DNA of 64,000 bases from Phoronis australis (taxonomy: Eukaryota; Phoronida; Phoronidae), in contig NMRA01000055.1 in NCBI GenBank assembly GCA_002633005.1, positions 982,954-1,046,953 of the forward strand, in the 5' to 3' direction. Below, piece after piece: positions 21,991-36,100 of this stretch (within the stretch, counting starts at the first letter, position 1; every line of letters begins with the position of its first letter). The notes under the pieces were generated by a model, which was not told the origin of the DNA, did no database searches, and saw only the letters and a program-made list of their open reading frames with translations. The position numbers and the translations under genes are program-made.

Positions 21991-23562
21991 ATGGCAGGTT
22001 TTAGTATGAGACTGTCTCTGCTCATCTGGCATAAACTTATTGTCTGGGAAGACAGAGGCGCCCGGAAGGACAGCGAGCTTCCGAGACGGTTGCCAAGAGG
22101 TAACGTTTTAGTACTTGAAACAGGGACCTCAGCCGAGGATTACGGTTTTGTTAACCCGTTACTGCACTGAATACGAGGCAGGGCTCCACAGAATAGTTGA
22201 AACCCATTCTTTTGGCTTCCGGAAAACTTGTTCTTTCATTTTGATATGCACGTGAACGGTTTCGCGTTTGAGGGTGGAGAAGAACTTCTTCGAATATGCC
22301 AAAAGTTGTGCGCGATCGAAATTATCTTAGGTTTTGTATGATTTACATACATTAAAAAAGAATACTGGGGAACCATGTGTATTTGCACGGTGTCTATAAA
22401 GTGTCACGCGCTTTTAAAGTGATACTAATTAACCCTCTTTTGAGGATTTCAACCAATCCTCATGTCACTTGCTAATGCATCATTGGCGTCAATCTTGCAA
22501 TTTAAAGACAAGAATCTAACTAAAAACTCCTATTCTCTAGCTCAAAATTGGATACTATGGTCCTTGGCGTATCGTCTTTTCCAACAGTTGCCGTGTAATT
22601 CGCTAGAAGCGTAGGCCAAGCTTGCCCGTTTAGCATACTTTGAACGGAATTTTCAATTTTCCTCCAAACATTTGAGGGTTGGCGAAGGTTACAGGGTATT
22701 ATTTTGTTTCAGAGAACTCTATTATGGGAAAGTCGTTTTTAGTATCTGTTAATAGGCCAAGAAAACAGAGTTTGGTATCATTTTCAGTGCTATCGCACGG
22801 TTAGTTGGATTTTCTGGAATTCTGTTCTTTGACAAACACACACTGCCTACCAAAAATAGAACGATGACAACTAAAAACAACTTTGACATTCTTCTGAATT
22901 TCCTAAGCAAATCGATTCCCTAAAATGCCATCATTTCAGGCATGTTTATACGGTTATTACAAACATGTAGTGAGTTATTTGTTGTTTTAATGCATTTCAT
23001 GGCAGCCGGTTATTTTATTTCTACAAGGACGTTTGTCTTCTAAATAAATTTATGAATGTATTCAATTTTATTTTCTTTTGCTTTTCAGGGCTTTCTAAAT
23101 TTTGCAGTACAGGTACATTAAAAATCTAAAATTTCTGAAACTTGTAACGCAATCCATTATTCTTAACGTCACCGTTTATTTTGAAAGATTTGTTTCGTCG
23201 ATGTTGCTGAGTAACGCATTACGTCACAGCTTTGTTCTTTCAATTTGTTTTTGGCAACACGCCTCACAACACCTTCGGCCATCAAGCAGTCAAGACGTGT
23301 TTGGTGATCGCTCTGGACATGCGATTCGCAATGCGCATGCTCAGCTGACGTGGTCGTTACCGGGACGACGCCTTCCTCTATGTGTAGGTTAGCAACTGGT
23401 TGTCTAGTAATCTATAGTTAAACAATGTATTGTTCCTTCACCAACAACTTATCTGGCAACAAGGGACAAATATATAAGTGTAGGTCAAAGTGGTCAGACT
23501 GTCTGCTCTTCCTGTATTGCCCCGTAACTTTGTCAGTAACACATGCTTACATTTTTTTGTAG
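21991..23562. other. Intergenic, nothing recognised
   Basis: No gene, RNA or repeat boundary could be supported. An open frame at 23102-23392 has no recognisable protein features. Confidence 0.5.
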
Positions 23563-23649
23563 GTCTTCAATGAGCGAGCCAACAAAATGAAGGAGAAGCC
23601 ATCCGGCTTTCCTATATTGCAAAAATTTGACTCGCTCAAAAGACGCTAA
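23563..23649 (+). CDS. Candidate terminal exon of an unknown gene
   Basis: A strong polypyrimidine tract plus AG (ATTTTTTTGTAG, ending 23562) is followed by an open stretch of 28 codons and TAA at 23647-23649. The composition (Lys/Glu/Arg-rich, with KEKPSGFPILQKFDSLKRR) looks like real protein rather than random sequence. No upstream exon or family could be identified, so this is only a candidate. Confidence 0.25.
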   Translation, partial: VFNERANKMKEKPSGFPILQKFDSLKRR

Positions 23650-26600
23650 GAGAGTACAGCCTGGACTATTCGAGTTAGACGGAGACGGTAACTCCGAGCT
23701 GTACTGGTAACAGCTACACCTAGTCGTCTCGTAAAGTACCGAGGAGAGGAACGCAAGAAACCAGTACGAATGTACGCGAGATGTCAGTTGAACGCGATCG
23801 ACAAATCCAATGATAGCGTATTTCACAAGCCGATTTGTCATCGTACAAAAGGGAAGTAATGGTCTCCAGAGATCTTTGCATTTTCAAACTTGAAATGAAC
23901 GACCATTAGATAATATACGGTTGTGTGACCATACTACACCCAATAAAGCACGTGACTGTTGACGTGCAGGTCACAGTACCTGTAGAGTTACATATCGTTT
24001 TGACTGTTGATAGACAACGCACGACAGCAAAACACTGTGAATGCTCAGATACATGTGTACCTATGCTTCAGTCGAATACAAGAACCCTGGACTTTCTGTG
24101 CGAGCAGTACGTAACGAAGCATTACAGATGCCAGTGTTCGTTGCCATCTTTAAAGACCGACCACTACTTCCTCCTTGAAGAAGAATTATCGCGTCATCCT
24201 CTTCTCAATACGGACGGGATTCAGGTGGTACGTCGGGTATAGAGAACCTAATATGGCTTTCGTGTAATGTGGCACCGGGTTATCGCCCACGGCGAAACGT
24301 GATCATTTCACGCCCTTGTCGAAGTAGAGTGTCCATTTCATTCACTTCATAACAGGAGAAAACATTCGGTGAAACTTTATTACCATTAGAATACGTACAA
24401 GAAAGTTGAAATGGTGAAGAATGAAAAAATGAACGGAACTTAAAAGATCTTGAAACGAGAGGTTCCAGTTCGATTCTTAATTGGAAACAGCAACCAATTA
24501 CGTGAACAAAATGTGAACTCAAGAAGGGTGAATTGAAGTTATATAATTTTTATATTAATTATAAGCAAAGTTTAGAAGCGCTTTTAGTTATACACTTTTA
24601 AAGTTGTAACAAATGCTCAGTGGAAGACGTTTTTAAATTTGCGATGCTCGATCATTCCTCAGTTGCGTCGACAGGCCTTGCGTGGTTAAATTTTGTTGAT
24701 AAACTACCGTAGCACCATCTACATGCTTGGTGGTAATCAAAGTTGATGGACTGTGGACATCGTCTTATGGTCAAGAGACTGACTGCTACCTTCCGTGTAC
24801 GAAATCGTCACGTGCACGGGGGAGGACCCTTTTAGACAGAAGACGGTCTAATTGTAAGTGGCGGATCAAAACATCACACTGCAGTCAGGAAACTCGCGAT
24901 AACGTCTAAAAGTAAAACCTCCGAGTTGCATGTAAGAGAATTTGGGTAACTTTTAACTCTTCTTATTTGATATACATGTATATATATTATCTGAAATTAC
25001 ATTTTATTATTTACGTCACCTTAGCATTTATGTACATGTACAAGTGGTTTGTAAATAAATACTGCGAGAAAAACAACACATTCTGATACATTACACAGTT
25101 CGCGTATTTCCATTATGGTTCTCCAGTCACAGAGTATTAGAGAATGACGCACTCCGGTAAATTTTTGGAGAACATCAAACGCCCTGAGAATCACTTGTTT
25201 TACTTAATCTACACGATTTTCACGTCATCATGACGTGCGCTATCAAACTCATGCAAAGAAAATTTGGGCCTGGAAATAACCATGGAATACGTGCTTCTCC
25301 CTCTGCATAGACTGGAAGTTCAACGTCACAGCAAAAGAGACATATAATGTGGGCGGCTTAATTTAGTTGGGGGCAGGGTAAATGTCAACGCCACGGACAA
25401 CACCAGAGGATCACCTCCGACAGGTGGCACTTGTATCGCATAATATACTGTACTATTGAGCAAAAAGAAAAAGAGAGCTACAGTTGACTCCATCATTCCT
25501 TGACACAGAGTGTCCTTGAAAGAAATGATATATTTTCGCATTCCATAATAATTGTCTTCTGAAGCAATTTGGCATAGAAAATCTATGCATAAGGAATTTC
25601 AGAGACTCGAAACATAACATATGAATGCGAGCACGTTTTCATGTGAGCTTAGAAGAAACATACCCTGGTTTTTTAACTGGGGGCTCCCTAATCAAAATGT
25701 TCTGACCAGGTCCCCAAAGGGCCAATCTAGCACTGGTAGTTGACAAGTGGTCGCTAAAAATTCTCTCTTCTCTTTACTCGACTGCTGCTGCCCTTCGCCG
25801 CACTAAGCCTGTGTAAGTGCGCTCGAACGTTTCACTCTCTAACCTGTAAAACATACCCTACCGATGCTCCCCCAACTTCACGATTGGGAGGGGCGCTCAA
25901 CTCCTCTGTATCCGCTTCCTACGCCAATGAATCAAGTACCTTTTTGTTACAAAAATCCTAAAATCAGTCCATTAAGTCTTGCTCATAAATTTAGTCAGCG
26001 CGTGTGTTGCATCATTCCTCTTCAAAAGCAGTTCCTGCTGTTTCCTTGGATACTCTCTCCAGCCAAAATCCTTAGCTTATCCATTTGGGCTTCAACGCAC
26101 CGCATATACATGTAGGCTATGGATTGCAATTGCTGCATAACGCGCGGCTAGGTTCATACGAGTTGACCACTCGTTTAATTAGTAATCATTGCGGTCTTCG
26201 ACTGAGTATAGTCGAACGCTGCTCTGACTCCAGATTGCATTTTCTGCGTTTAAAAATGCCGAACATTGAAGTATTTGCGGACTTGTGCCTATGTCCGCAC
26301 AACTTACAGTGATGAACTCAATAGTCACAACTTACATGGGGGCATGATCTAATATTGTTATTAGAAACTGATTACGAAATTATTTCTTTAACATTTTTCA
26401 TTCTAATCTGGTACGAAGTCAAGACAAATGTCTATTACTTTGTGTTCGAATACATCATGGTTTACGAGAATGACTTTCTAATCCAATTTTATACTTGATG
26501 TCCCCAGGATTAAAACCTTTAAGTTCGAATTGGAACTCGGAATTTGGAGTTTTTATTCGAAATCTCGTGTTTTTACTCGAGTTTGTAGCTCAGTTCCAAG

Positions 26601-27509
26601 GGTCACCAAGTGGAAATTTGCGCATCATAGTGGTTTGCGTAATACGCATACTCAAGCACAGAATAATAGATAATTATCTTAAGTTCGTGTTAAAAGAATA
26701 ACAACAAATAAATTTTCGAGCTCCAAGAATTCTTCGTTGAAACCCGGTCGTGATTGGGCAACTCAACCAGTTTGTGCACAACAGAATCTGCCGATTCAGA
26801 TCAAGAACACGACGCCTTTGTGGTTAACTAAATAGCTTCAGGTTGCTGATGTTATCGCTCTCTAGATAATGAGACCCACCACAAACACACTGGGGACGAC
26901 AATAGTATTTTTGAAGTTTCGTTTTGAAAGTTTGTAAATAACATATTTGAATAGTTCATGAAAAGCACGCGTGACTTTTTTAATTTTGAAAACAGGAAAG
27001 CGATATATATGGCTTTTACAACTTATAGCGTATGTTTAATATTGCAGTAATATGTTCCTCATTCATTCTGGGGTGTGTGCAACACATTTTACCCAATTAC
27101 CGAACCACCAGGCAGCAGTTGGATTTTAAGGTAAGCCAAGTGTCATCGTTCAATTCTTGGCTCGAGAAATCGTTGTCAACTTATCTATAGAGAGAAGCTT
27201 TTATTTTTTTAATCACATAAAACATACATTGTTATATGACTGGGTGGCCAGCAAAGGCACGGGCCGCTAATAAATTAAATCAAATAGATATTAACAATTA
27301 AAGTGCTTACAACAAAAATTTACTGAGTTTTGACAATTGACTACATACCTAGCATTATTAAACTTCTGTTTATAGGACTGCATGTCACAACCGTAAATTC
27401 AATATCTCAAAAACGAGAAATTTTCACTGAATATTTTAGCTCCACGGACATGAGTGTGTCGTATAAAGGTGCCCAGCGCCAATTTTTCACGTGAGTCAAC
27501 GCCGCAGCG
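23650..27509. other. Intergenic, nothing recognised
   Basis: Several short open frames (for example 23925-24242, rich in Cys) lack splice support and recognisable motifs. I see no RNA gene or complete transposon. Confidence 0.5.
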
Positions 27510-27870
27510 CGAGTTTCTTGTAGTAACTTGTGCCATATCCGGGCTTCTCTGGTGTCCCTCGAGAAAGTGAAGAGACACAGCGTAATCAAATACAATCGTC
27601 ACAAACACAACTCCTCGCTATTGTTTATTATTCCATAAACCCTGCACAAACGAGCAGCAATATCACACTAAACACAACTGAGGATGACTAAAGCTGTGAC
27701 TTGTTTCGCGCTTCTACGTAGAGTAATATGAACAGAACCACGAAATACTCATCACTAATCAGCATATCGTCAGACGCTGCTTGCGGGTCTTCAAATTTGA
27801 CAGCTGGTCGATTGGTGTTGTTATTTTTTAATGTTTTGATATGAAATTGGTGATTTCAAGCTCTTGAAAA
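27510..27870. repeat. Dispersed repeat, copy 2 (partner at 21660-21990)
   Basis: Diverged direct copy of 21660-21990, with the same order of shared words and no intact gene. Confidence 0.45.
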
Positions 27871-30110
27871 ATCGTAATTTTTGTTAAGTGTGTGACACCA
27901 AAGTCATGCAAGTTAAAAAGGTGAGTCAGTACATACAACAGCGAGAGCTGATGAGTAAATAAACGTTATTCACGTATTCGGAGATGCTCACCATTTGCTT
28001 CAGAGAACTCAAGAAGTTGACTTTGGCAGACTCGGTGTACATGTAGTTGACGAGATGTGATGACTCCGGTGTGACCTTCAACTTGCCTTTCCTGCCTTTT
28101 TGGTAACTACCTTCTAGCGTTTGATGTCTTCGTCTGCATTACTTGCCCCTCGCCCTCTTTTCTCGCGTTATTGTCTTTGTCTTCTCTGTTCACCTTCATT
28201 TTCTTCTGTGCATCTAGTGTCGGGCCCATAGACATCATAGGTGTGGGGGACTTCTTTACCTAAAACACGAACAGCAGGATTGTTGTGAAGACTGGAGAAT
28301 ATTCTATTCCAATGTTGTGAAGATATTTTCCCACATCATTCGCAATAAAAAATCATAACAGTTCACTTTGAAATGCCGAAACTATCCTGTTTCGTTTTGA
28401 TTCTCCAATATTTTACTTTTGTACGGTTGTAATGGGTCAAGTGCGCCCGACATATAATATTTACTTTGCGTAATTTATCAAAACGAAATTAATAACTGTA
28501 TTAATATACCTTTGTGAAATACAAATTATTTTTATTACGAAGGTATTCAGTTACCTTAAAGTGACATTTCAAACTCGTTTGTCCTCATACTCACGGAGAT
28601 TATGATTTGGATAAAAACTCTCGCCAACTCGGCACACGTCATGCAAAGTCAAACCGAGCATGTCTACGTGACTTCTTTGCGCATGTTTCTGCCACTCAGC
28701 TTTGCAACACGTTAATTTTTAACACATGCTGAGATCTCGTCACCTGCGTGTCAGTTGTAAACTTTGATAAACTTTACCATTATATGGCATTAAAAGGTTA
28801 TTTTCGATGTTTATCGATGTTTATCTAAACTACGTCCGTTAAATAAAGTACATATAACTTTTGCTTAAGCAAAACGTGTTCACAATATTATTTCAAAAAC
28901 TTCGCAAACTTCCAGGATTCTCCAAACGCCTGTAGCTTGTTGATAATACTATACTTTCCTATAAATCATTGGTTGGACTATTTTGTAAAAGGTCGAAAGT
29001 CGCATTCCATTTTCCAGTGTTTCTTTTTATGTCGAACAAACTTACTGTGCCTAAAGTTTTACATATGAGCCATTTTCTTTAATTAGAACGTTTTAGCGAA
29101 TTTGGTTGTACGCCAATATGTTTTGGAAAAAATCAAGTTAGAACTCGTTGACATGCTTAGTAAAGCCAGTCAAAGTTCATTTGAGGTGATCGATTATAAT
29201 CAGTAGATAATTAGAGGCCGCACTTGATTCACCTGACCGGTTCAGTCGGGTCCACCTGTTAAGGCATCTGAGACCGCATGCATGAAACAGTCCTAATAGG
29301 GAACTCATAATAAAGATAAAATGTTAAACAATACTAAATAAACAAAGTCTACATATGTGCCGAAAATTTAAGGAACATGGTTGATCTCGGGAGAGTTAAT
29401 TTTAAAGTGCAGCCATAGAATGTAACAATGGAACAGCTTTTGATGACGTAACTAGCAACAAAAACAACAAAATTAATATCTATCCCCACGTACACACGCA
29501 CGCATTATTTCGTTTTATTCCCTGGAATATTTATGTTCGACAAGGTTACAATGCCACTGGGCAGTTGCTGCACTGCAGGCAAGAGCTGCCACTAGGGGCT
29601 CTGCCGACGTGGGCAGACGATCAAATATCATTTACTAAAGATGGAAAGTAAAAATACTATACACGAATATTAAACAAAAGATAGCAAATAAAATAAAAGA
29701 CTAAGAACATGTAATTAAAACAACGTCATATATGATCTGGAAAATAAGCAAATTTTGCGTGACAGTGGGAGACACGGCTTTACATGCTTAGTACGGTACA
29801 AATCAAAAAAGCTCAACCAAATGAACATATACAGCTTGAGGAAACAGATTGGTTGCCTCTTGATATTATAAGAATATCATTTGATTTCAAATATGTATTT
29901 TAAGTAAATTTTTGGTTTGGAATTCTTAATACATAAAAGATGTCTTTTTAAATTCACGTGGCAACGGGAGACACGTGAGAAATAAACAACTGGTCCCTAC
30001 TCAAGCATCCATGTTTTTTGGACCTTTCTAAAACAATTCGCCAAGTTTATTACATGCACTCTTTGATAACTTAGAGATACGCATCTGGATTCTTCAAAAT
30101 TTTCACAACT
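27871..30110. other. Intergenic, nothing recognised
   Basis: AT-rich sequence upstream of the serine protease. No genes or clear repeat structure were found by eye. Confidence 0.5.
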
Positions 30111-30116
30111 CCGATG

Positions 30117-30126
30117 CTATATTAAG
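30117..30126 (+). promoter_or_regulatory. TATA-like box of the serine protease gene
   Basis: CTATATTAAG lies about 60-70 bases before the ATG at 30186, at the right distance for a short 5'UTR. TATA promoters are common for highly expressed secreted digestive enzymes. The element is read from sequence; its use is inferred. Confidence 0.45.
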
Positions 30127-30185
30127 GAGAACAAGTGAATTTTAAAGTCACTTCAAGCTAAGTCACCAGTTCCACTATTACGGGT

Positions 30186-33100
30186 ATGGAATTCATTGCG
30201 TTGTTGGCTCTCGTGGCGTACGCCAATGGTAAGTTATAATTTGGACGGATATAAGGGGTATTTGGGCAGCTTATTTTTTTAAAGACATGTTTGGATGAAA
30301 ACTGCGTTACTTTGTACATTTAGCAACATTTATTGTAGTTGTTCTTTTCTCTAATTGGAGGCAGTCACATTTGCATCAGGTGTCAGTTCATGCAATAATA
30401 GACTGTACTTCGGGAGCAAGTTTTCTGTTATACAGAATTTGTTGAATGCACGACACTTTTCATTGTTCACGGTCTTTATTCCGTTGCGAATTACATAGAT
30501 AGGAATACCACCAATCACATTGCTAGCCCTCTTTTCCACTTCAGACATATAAAATTCCGAGAAAGTGGGACCCAGAGGAGAGCCCATGCTCACACCATCT
30601 TTTTGCAAAAATGCTTTCGTGGATTTCCATATTAAGCGATTTATGTCCAGAATTAGCTATGAAGTCCCTGCACGTCGGACTGGTGTCACCAAAAAGATAT
30701 TTTACAAAAATGTCATGTCTAATAATTACCTCCAGGACGAACACGCCATTAAGAAAATCATAAGGGACAACGTTAAAGTTTGTAAGCCTGATGATTACCT
30801 TGATGTTATTATTTATTATCGGAATAGGAAGTCCTCCAACTTGGTCATGAAAAATAACATTTCTAAAGCGAAAGTCCGCCCCGTTGCACAGTGTAGTGTT
30901 GTTTATGAATTTGTATGCCCTATGAATGAATGTCTTCGTTCAAACGTCAAACAATGTTACATTGGTCAAACGGTTTGCAGTCTTTCCCGTCGGTTATCCA
31001 TGCATCTTCAAAATGGCGCCATTCAAGATCATTTTCTGCAATACCACGCACGTAAAATCACCCGTCAAGAAATTGTGGAAAACACGTCAATTCGCTACGT
31101 GGAGCAAGATGTGCTGCGTTTGAAAGTATTAGAGTCCCTTTTAATTGCTTTTGAGAAGCCTATTTTGAATGAGCAGCAAACAGGGTCGCGCCGCACGTTA
31201 CACTTGTTTGCGTGACTTTCCTGTTACCCNNNNNNNNNNNNNNNNNNNNNNNNNNNNNNNNNNNNNNNNNNNNNNNNNNNNNNNNNNNNNNNNNNNNNNN
31301 NNNNNNNNNNNNNNNNNNNNNNNNNNNNNNNNNNNNNNNNNNNNNNNNNNNNNNNNNNNNNNCATCGCTTACAAATATAGAAAAAAATACGACTTTACAA
31401 TTTTCTCTGACAAAAGTTCATGTTGCACAGGGGTACGTATTTTGTTCATGAAGTTTGGCGTGAACATGCATTCTTCGCGGGATCTAGCTATGCGTTACAA
31501 GCAAAGCACGTGATATCACTACCTTTCACTCGCGAGTAGCTAACATTAATAAAGCATGCCAGTTATACTTATACACTGGTCCAAACCTACGAACTTGCGC
31601 TAGTTGTATGCTGCTTACATTTGAATATTTTCTCCAAATATACATCTGCCAACATGGAGTTCTATGAATCCATGTAAGGCGTTCTACCGCCTGCCTAATT
31701 TATCTATTTATGAATTATTTAATTGATGTAGCGGTAGTAGTTTTTAAATTATTTCTTTGGTAAAATTAAAAAAAAAACATTTTGTTAAATTCTTAGAGTC
31801 CTTATGCTGAACCGCAACCCGAAAACAGTCAGAAGAGTTGAATGAAAATTATCACTTTTTAAGCTGATAGTAAAACGCGAATGCATACTTGGTATATAGA
31901 ACTATTGTGAGAAGAGAACTAGGGAGGATGCCTATCCCACACATTTGGCGTCAGTGCTAATCTGTTACTGTACATTGGAATCTGTATGAGGTTTGTAAGG
32001 CCTCATGGGGGATTTCCACGTGTAGAACGAAATCTAGACCTTTGCGATGAGAGCGTACCGCAAATCCGGTTTCTTGAGAGAAAAGCAAGAAATCGCAAGA
32101 TTCGCAAAATCCCGTGATTAAGAGGTAAGTATTTCGCGAGTATGCCCGGGATACCACTGAAGTGATCGGTGGGGAGGTTGAAGTGTTGCATTACGGGACC
32201 GAATTTTCGTACCATTGGTAAAAATTTTTTCCATTTGTCGCGAGTGCTAGGTACTGTATCGTCTTGCGGTCTACCGACCTCAACTGAAGTTATGGCAAGA
32301 AGATGTCGATTTTGTCATAATTTTCTGCCCAATCTAGAAATCTGCAACTGGTAGATTTACTAATAGATTTTTTTATTTGTTTTAGTCATATCTATAAAAC
32401 CCACTCTGTGTTCCAAACGGGTGAAATCAAAGAAAATGGTAGCTTTAATATTTGATTCTTGCTGCGTGCCAGTATTGTCATATATCGTTAATAGGACAAT
32501 GCGTCTTTTGTTAAATGATAACAAACCATTTGTTACACCTTGAATGTAAATAAATATAGCATTTCCATAAACGTACCAAAATATAATACCGTCTTTTCAT
32601 AAAGCAGTAACAATAATGACGTCAGGAGTACGACAGTCAATCACCATCCAACAAATAAATGTTCAATTTAATGTGCGTGGGCTGTGTGTCGTCCAGTTTT
32701 TCCAAATCCCAGTGACTTTAAAAGCTAAATCATCTCAGAAGACTGAAGATTTCAGTGAATAGGAACCTACAACCTAACCACGAACTTGTTTACGCAACTT
32801 TAGGAACCGAGAACCCAGCTGCAACCAATGTTAAAACCCTTGGCGATTCCGTTGAGTGGGTAGAAATTGTCGTTTTCGATGTGAAATTATTTTGCTAGTG
32901 GGCTCGATCGTATTTCTGTTCTGATCTTTTAAGATTTGAGCAGACGTACGACTTAATAGCCGGCAATATTAAACAGTCGAAATAACTTAGTCCCCGAATA
33001 AAGCTGAATTTGTGTCAGTAGTGTTTTTTACAATGCCTCCCAAGCGAGGGTATAACGTACACTCAACGTTTTCACAAGAGACTGAAGTCGACACCTGCGA

Positions 33101-36100
33101 GAATCCTATAGTTTGTTGGTGACGTAATGGATTGTTTACTCCTTGAAATTGTTAATTACAATACGCGCATGTATGTATTAATGTTTATGTACAACTTTCA
33201 TGTCATTTAAAGCCTGCGGAGTGGTACAAGTACCTACAGGACGTATTGTCGGCGGTGACGAGTCCACCGAGCACGCCTGGCCATGGCAGATATCCCTGCA
33301 GGCGAAGGGTGGATGGCTTCAGCCTTCCTTCTCGCATATCTGTGGCGGTACCATCATCGACCGTCAATGGGTGGTGACGGCGGCACACTGCGTTGACGGA
33401 AGGTAAGTGGACCAAGACGTGGACAAAAAAAATTTAGAGGTCATAAGCTCATTGGTTGTCTATCCAAACTGTTGCTACCGGTCAGCTGTGTGCCAGGCCA
33501 ATGTTTTTGAAAAATGCTCCTTTGCAAATACACTTATTTCAGCAATTACGCAATTTTGGGACGGCGGAAAATTACCACGATTACTGATTCAGCGTTGATA
33601 TATGCGTGACCAGACCCACAGATTCCGTGTGTTTAGCTATCATGATAACAATAATGTCAAAAAAAAACTACACTTGATGCATTGCTGTTCAGTGCTATTT
33701 AAGTACTGTACCAATGCTTTATTTTGGGTGGTGATTTAAAATTTCTGTATTTTTTAGATTTCCATCAAATCTTGATGGACCTTGACAAAAAGCAACGTCT
33801 AATATGTCCATAAGCAATTGTTGACAGGACATGGCATTGATTTACATGTAGCCGGAATACGATTATTGGATTGTACACACCCTTCCCTCTTTACATCCGC
33901 CTTTTGTATGCATTTTAAAGACTCACAGCCTTCTACAGGCGAATCGGTAGGCGGTTTCATTGAGAAATTATTGTCAACAGTGCTGGTAAGGTGTTAGTCA
34001 ACCGACCGTTCAACATCATACGTATTAAAAGCTGCTGGGAATCTGTTTTCCATAAAAAACCATGCACACACAAAAGACGAACTTTCTGTCCCTGGGGTAC
34101 GGTAAAATTTCACCAAATGATGTAGAACACAGTATGTTGGAGAATTGAAATTTTATCTCTTTATTTTTTAATAAAAGGCAGCACAACGAAAAACTTCTCT
34201 ATGTCAAAGCTTTATACCAGATCATATTTTTTGAAAAATCGAAGATATTCAAAACAAAGTTTGGAGCCCTTGAAAAATTAAAAAAAAATTTGGCAATTAT
34301 TTTCCGGAAGTTGGTGAGATTTTACCGCCCCAATTGTTCAGCAACTGACGACTAGAATCACCAAAACAGGGTTGATCATCCCTTTAAATGACTTGTGTTC
34401 CAAATACTTCAGCTCCACAAGCAGCCTGCGTGTCGTCGCCTCCGAACACCATCGTGGCACAACTAGTGGTCGGGAGCAACACATCAACATTGCAAGAATT
34501 ATCATGGTGAGATTGGCTTAACGTTATACAGGACCTTATTGGCAAGTTTGTGTTTAGCCAAATATTTATAAAACTAAAGATTTTATTTTAGTAAAAGTAT
34601 AATTTTTGAAAGCACAGGGCTGAAGAATTTTGACTGGCATTAGTGAGCGCGTTTTAAAGCTACAAGCAAACCTGCATCTTTTTATTTGAGCCGAGTGGGC
34701 CCCACTTGCCATTCACACATATTAGAGGTGATTTCTAGAATAAGATAGTTTTTGCTTGAGAGGTTTTATGCTCAGTGCGGACCAACTTAGTCTCACAATC
34801 ACAAGCCTCTAATTTGAGTAAAAAAAAAACTGAAACCAATTTTATAACACCACGTTTTTAGTCAAGCTATATTTTTGATTGAAAACATCTTTTTTCCACG
34901 GGAAACGCGTTAATAGCCGCTTCAAGGTAAAATAAAATACACGTATATGCATACGAAAAAGTTATAGAAGGTTGCGTGCAATGTTTCGGAAGTTTTTACA
35001 AAAAGCTACTTGAAAGAAGCCACATCACTAATTCAAATCTTCAATTCAGCATAGTGATTACAACGGCAACGCCAATGGTTTTCCCAACGACATCGCTCTA
35101 CTGCAGCTGAGCTCTGCTATCGAATTTAACGATTACACTCAGCCAGCTTGCTTGCCCGATACCGCCAACGATGACTTTGTAGGCGCCGAGTGCTGGATAA
35201 CTGGATGGGGAAATACTGCAGGTGAGAACATAACATTCTGTCTCAGCGCCACCTATATGGAAAAGTGACCCTGTGTATTTATAAAGAAGTAATCCGTGTA
35301 GGGGCGTAAGAGAGCGCGTGACGTAGTTAGACGTTTATCGTATAAATGTGGCACGGGGAAGAGCCGGAAAGTGAATCGTTTTGTTCTTTTGTTTGACACC
35401 TTGTTAGGCGATACATGTATTCAGTCTAAACCGGCAACTATGAATTTTTTCACCGGTTAGGAGTACATTAAGCACTTACTGTAGCGCCTGACTTTTATGA
35501 CAAGCTTCTTTTGTTTGGAGGATTATGCAAAACTTGTCGTTGTTGACTATCTTTATTCGATTCCGTTCGTATACTCGGAACAAAGTTCGATACTCAACAG
35601 AACATCGGTAAAGCAATGACCAAGATACATGATTAAACGACACACGGTATTTCGAAACATGCTTGTTTCATTCTCAACTGCAAATGAAATTACAAAGTTC
35701 TACCATCAAACGGCAGGTGTGAAATACTGCAAAGAATGACAAATGCAGGGGGTAACAGGAAAGTCACGCAAACAAGTGTAGCTACCCTGTTTGCTGCTCA
35801 CTCCAGCAAAATAGGCTTCTCGAATAAAATCAAAAGGGACTCCAACACTTTCATCCGCAGCACATCGTGCTTACATTTATGTATCTAATTGACGTATTTT
35901 CCACAATTTCTCAACGGGCGATTTTTCGCCTCGTGACAGTGCAGAAAATGTTGTTAGATGGTGCCATTCTGAAGGTGCATAGATAACAGACGAGAAAGAC
36001 AGCGACACCGTTTGACCAATGTAATATTGCTTGACGATTGAACGAACTAAGACATTCGTTCTTAGGGCATACAAACTCATAAGCAACACTTCACACTGGG

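Noticed and set aside
35644-35690. Hammerhead-ribozyme-like fold in the Penelope-like 3' region (- strand GAGAATGAAAC...GTTTCGAAAT)
   Set aside because: Stem II and a GAAA are present, but the CTGATGA core is not matched and no stem III could be drawn. Penelope-like elements can carry hammerheads, so a covariance-model search (Infernal, hammerhead models) would decide.
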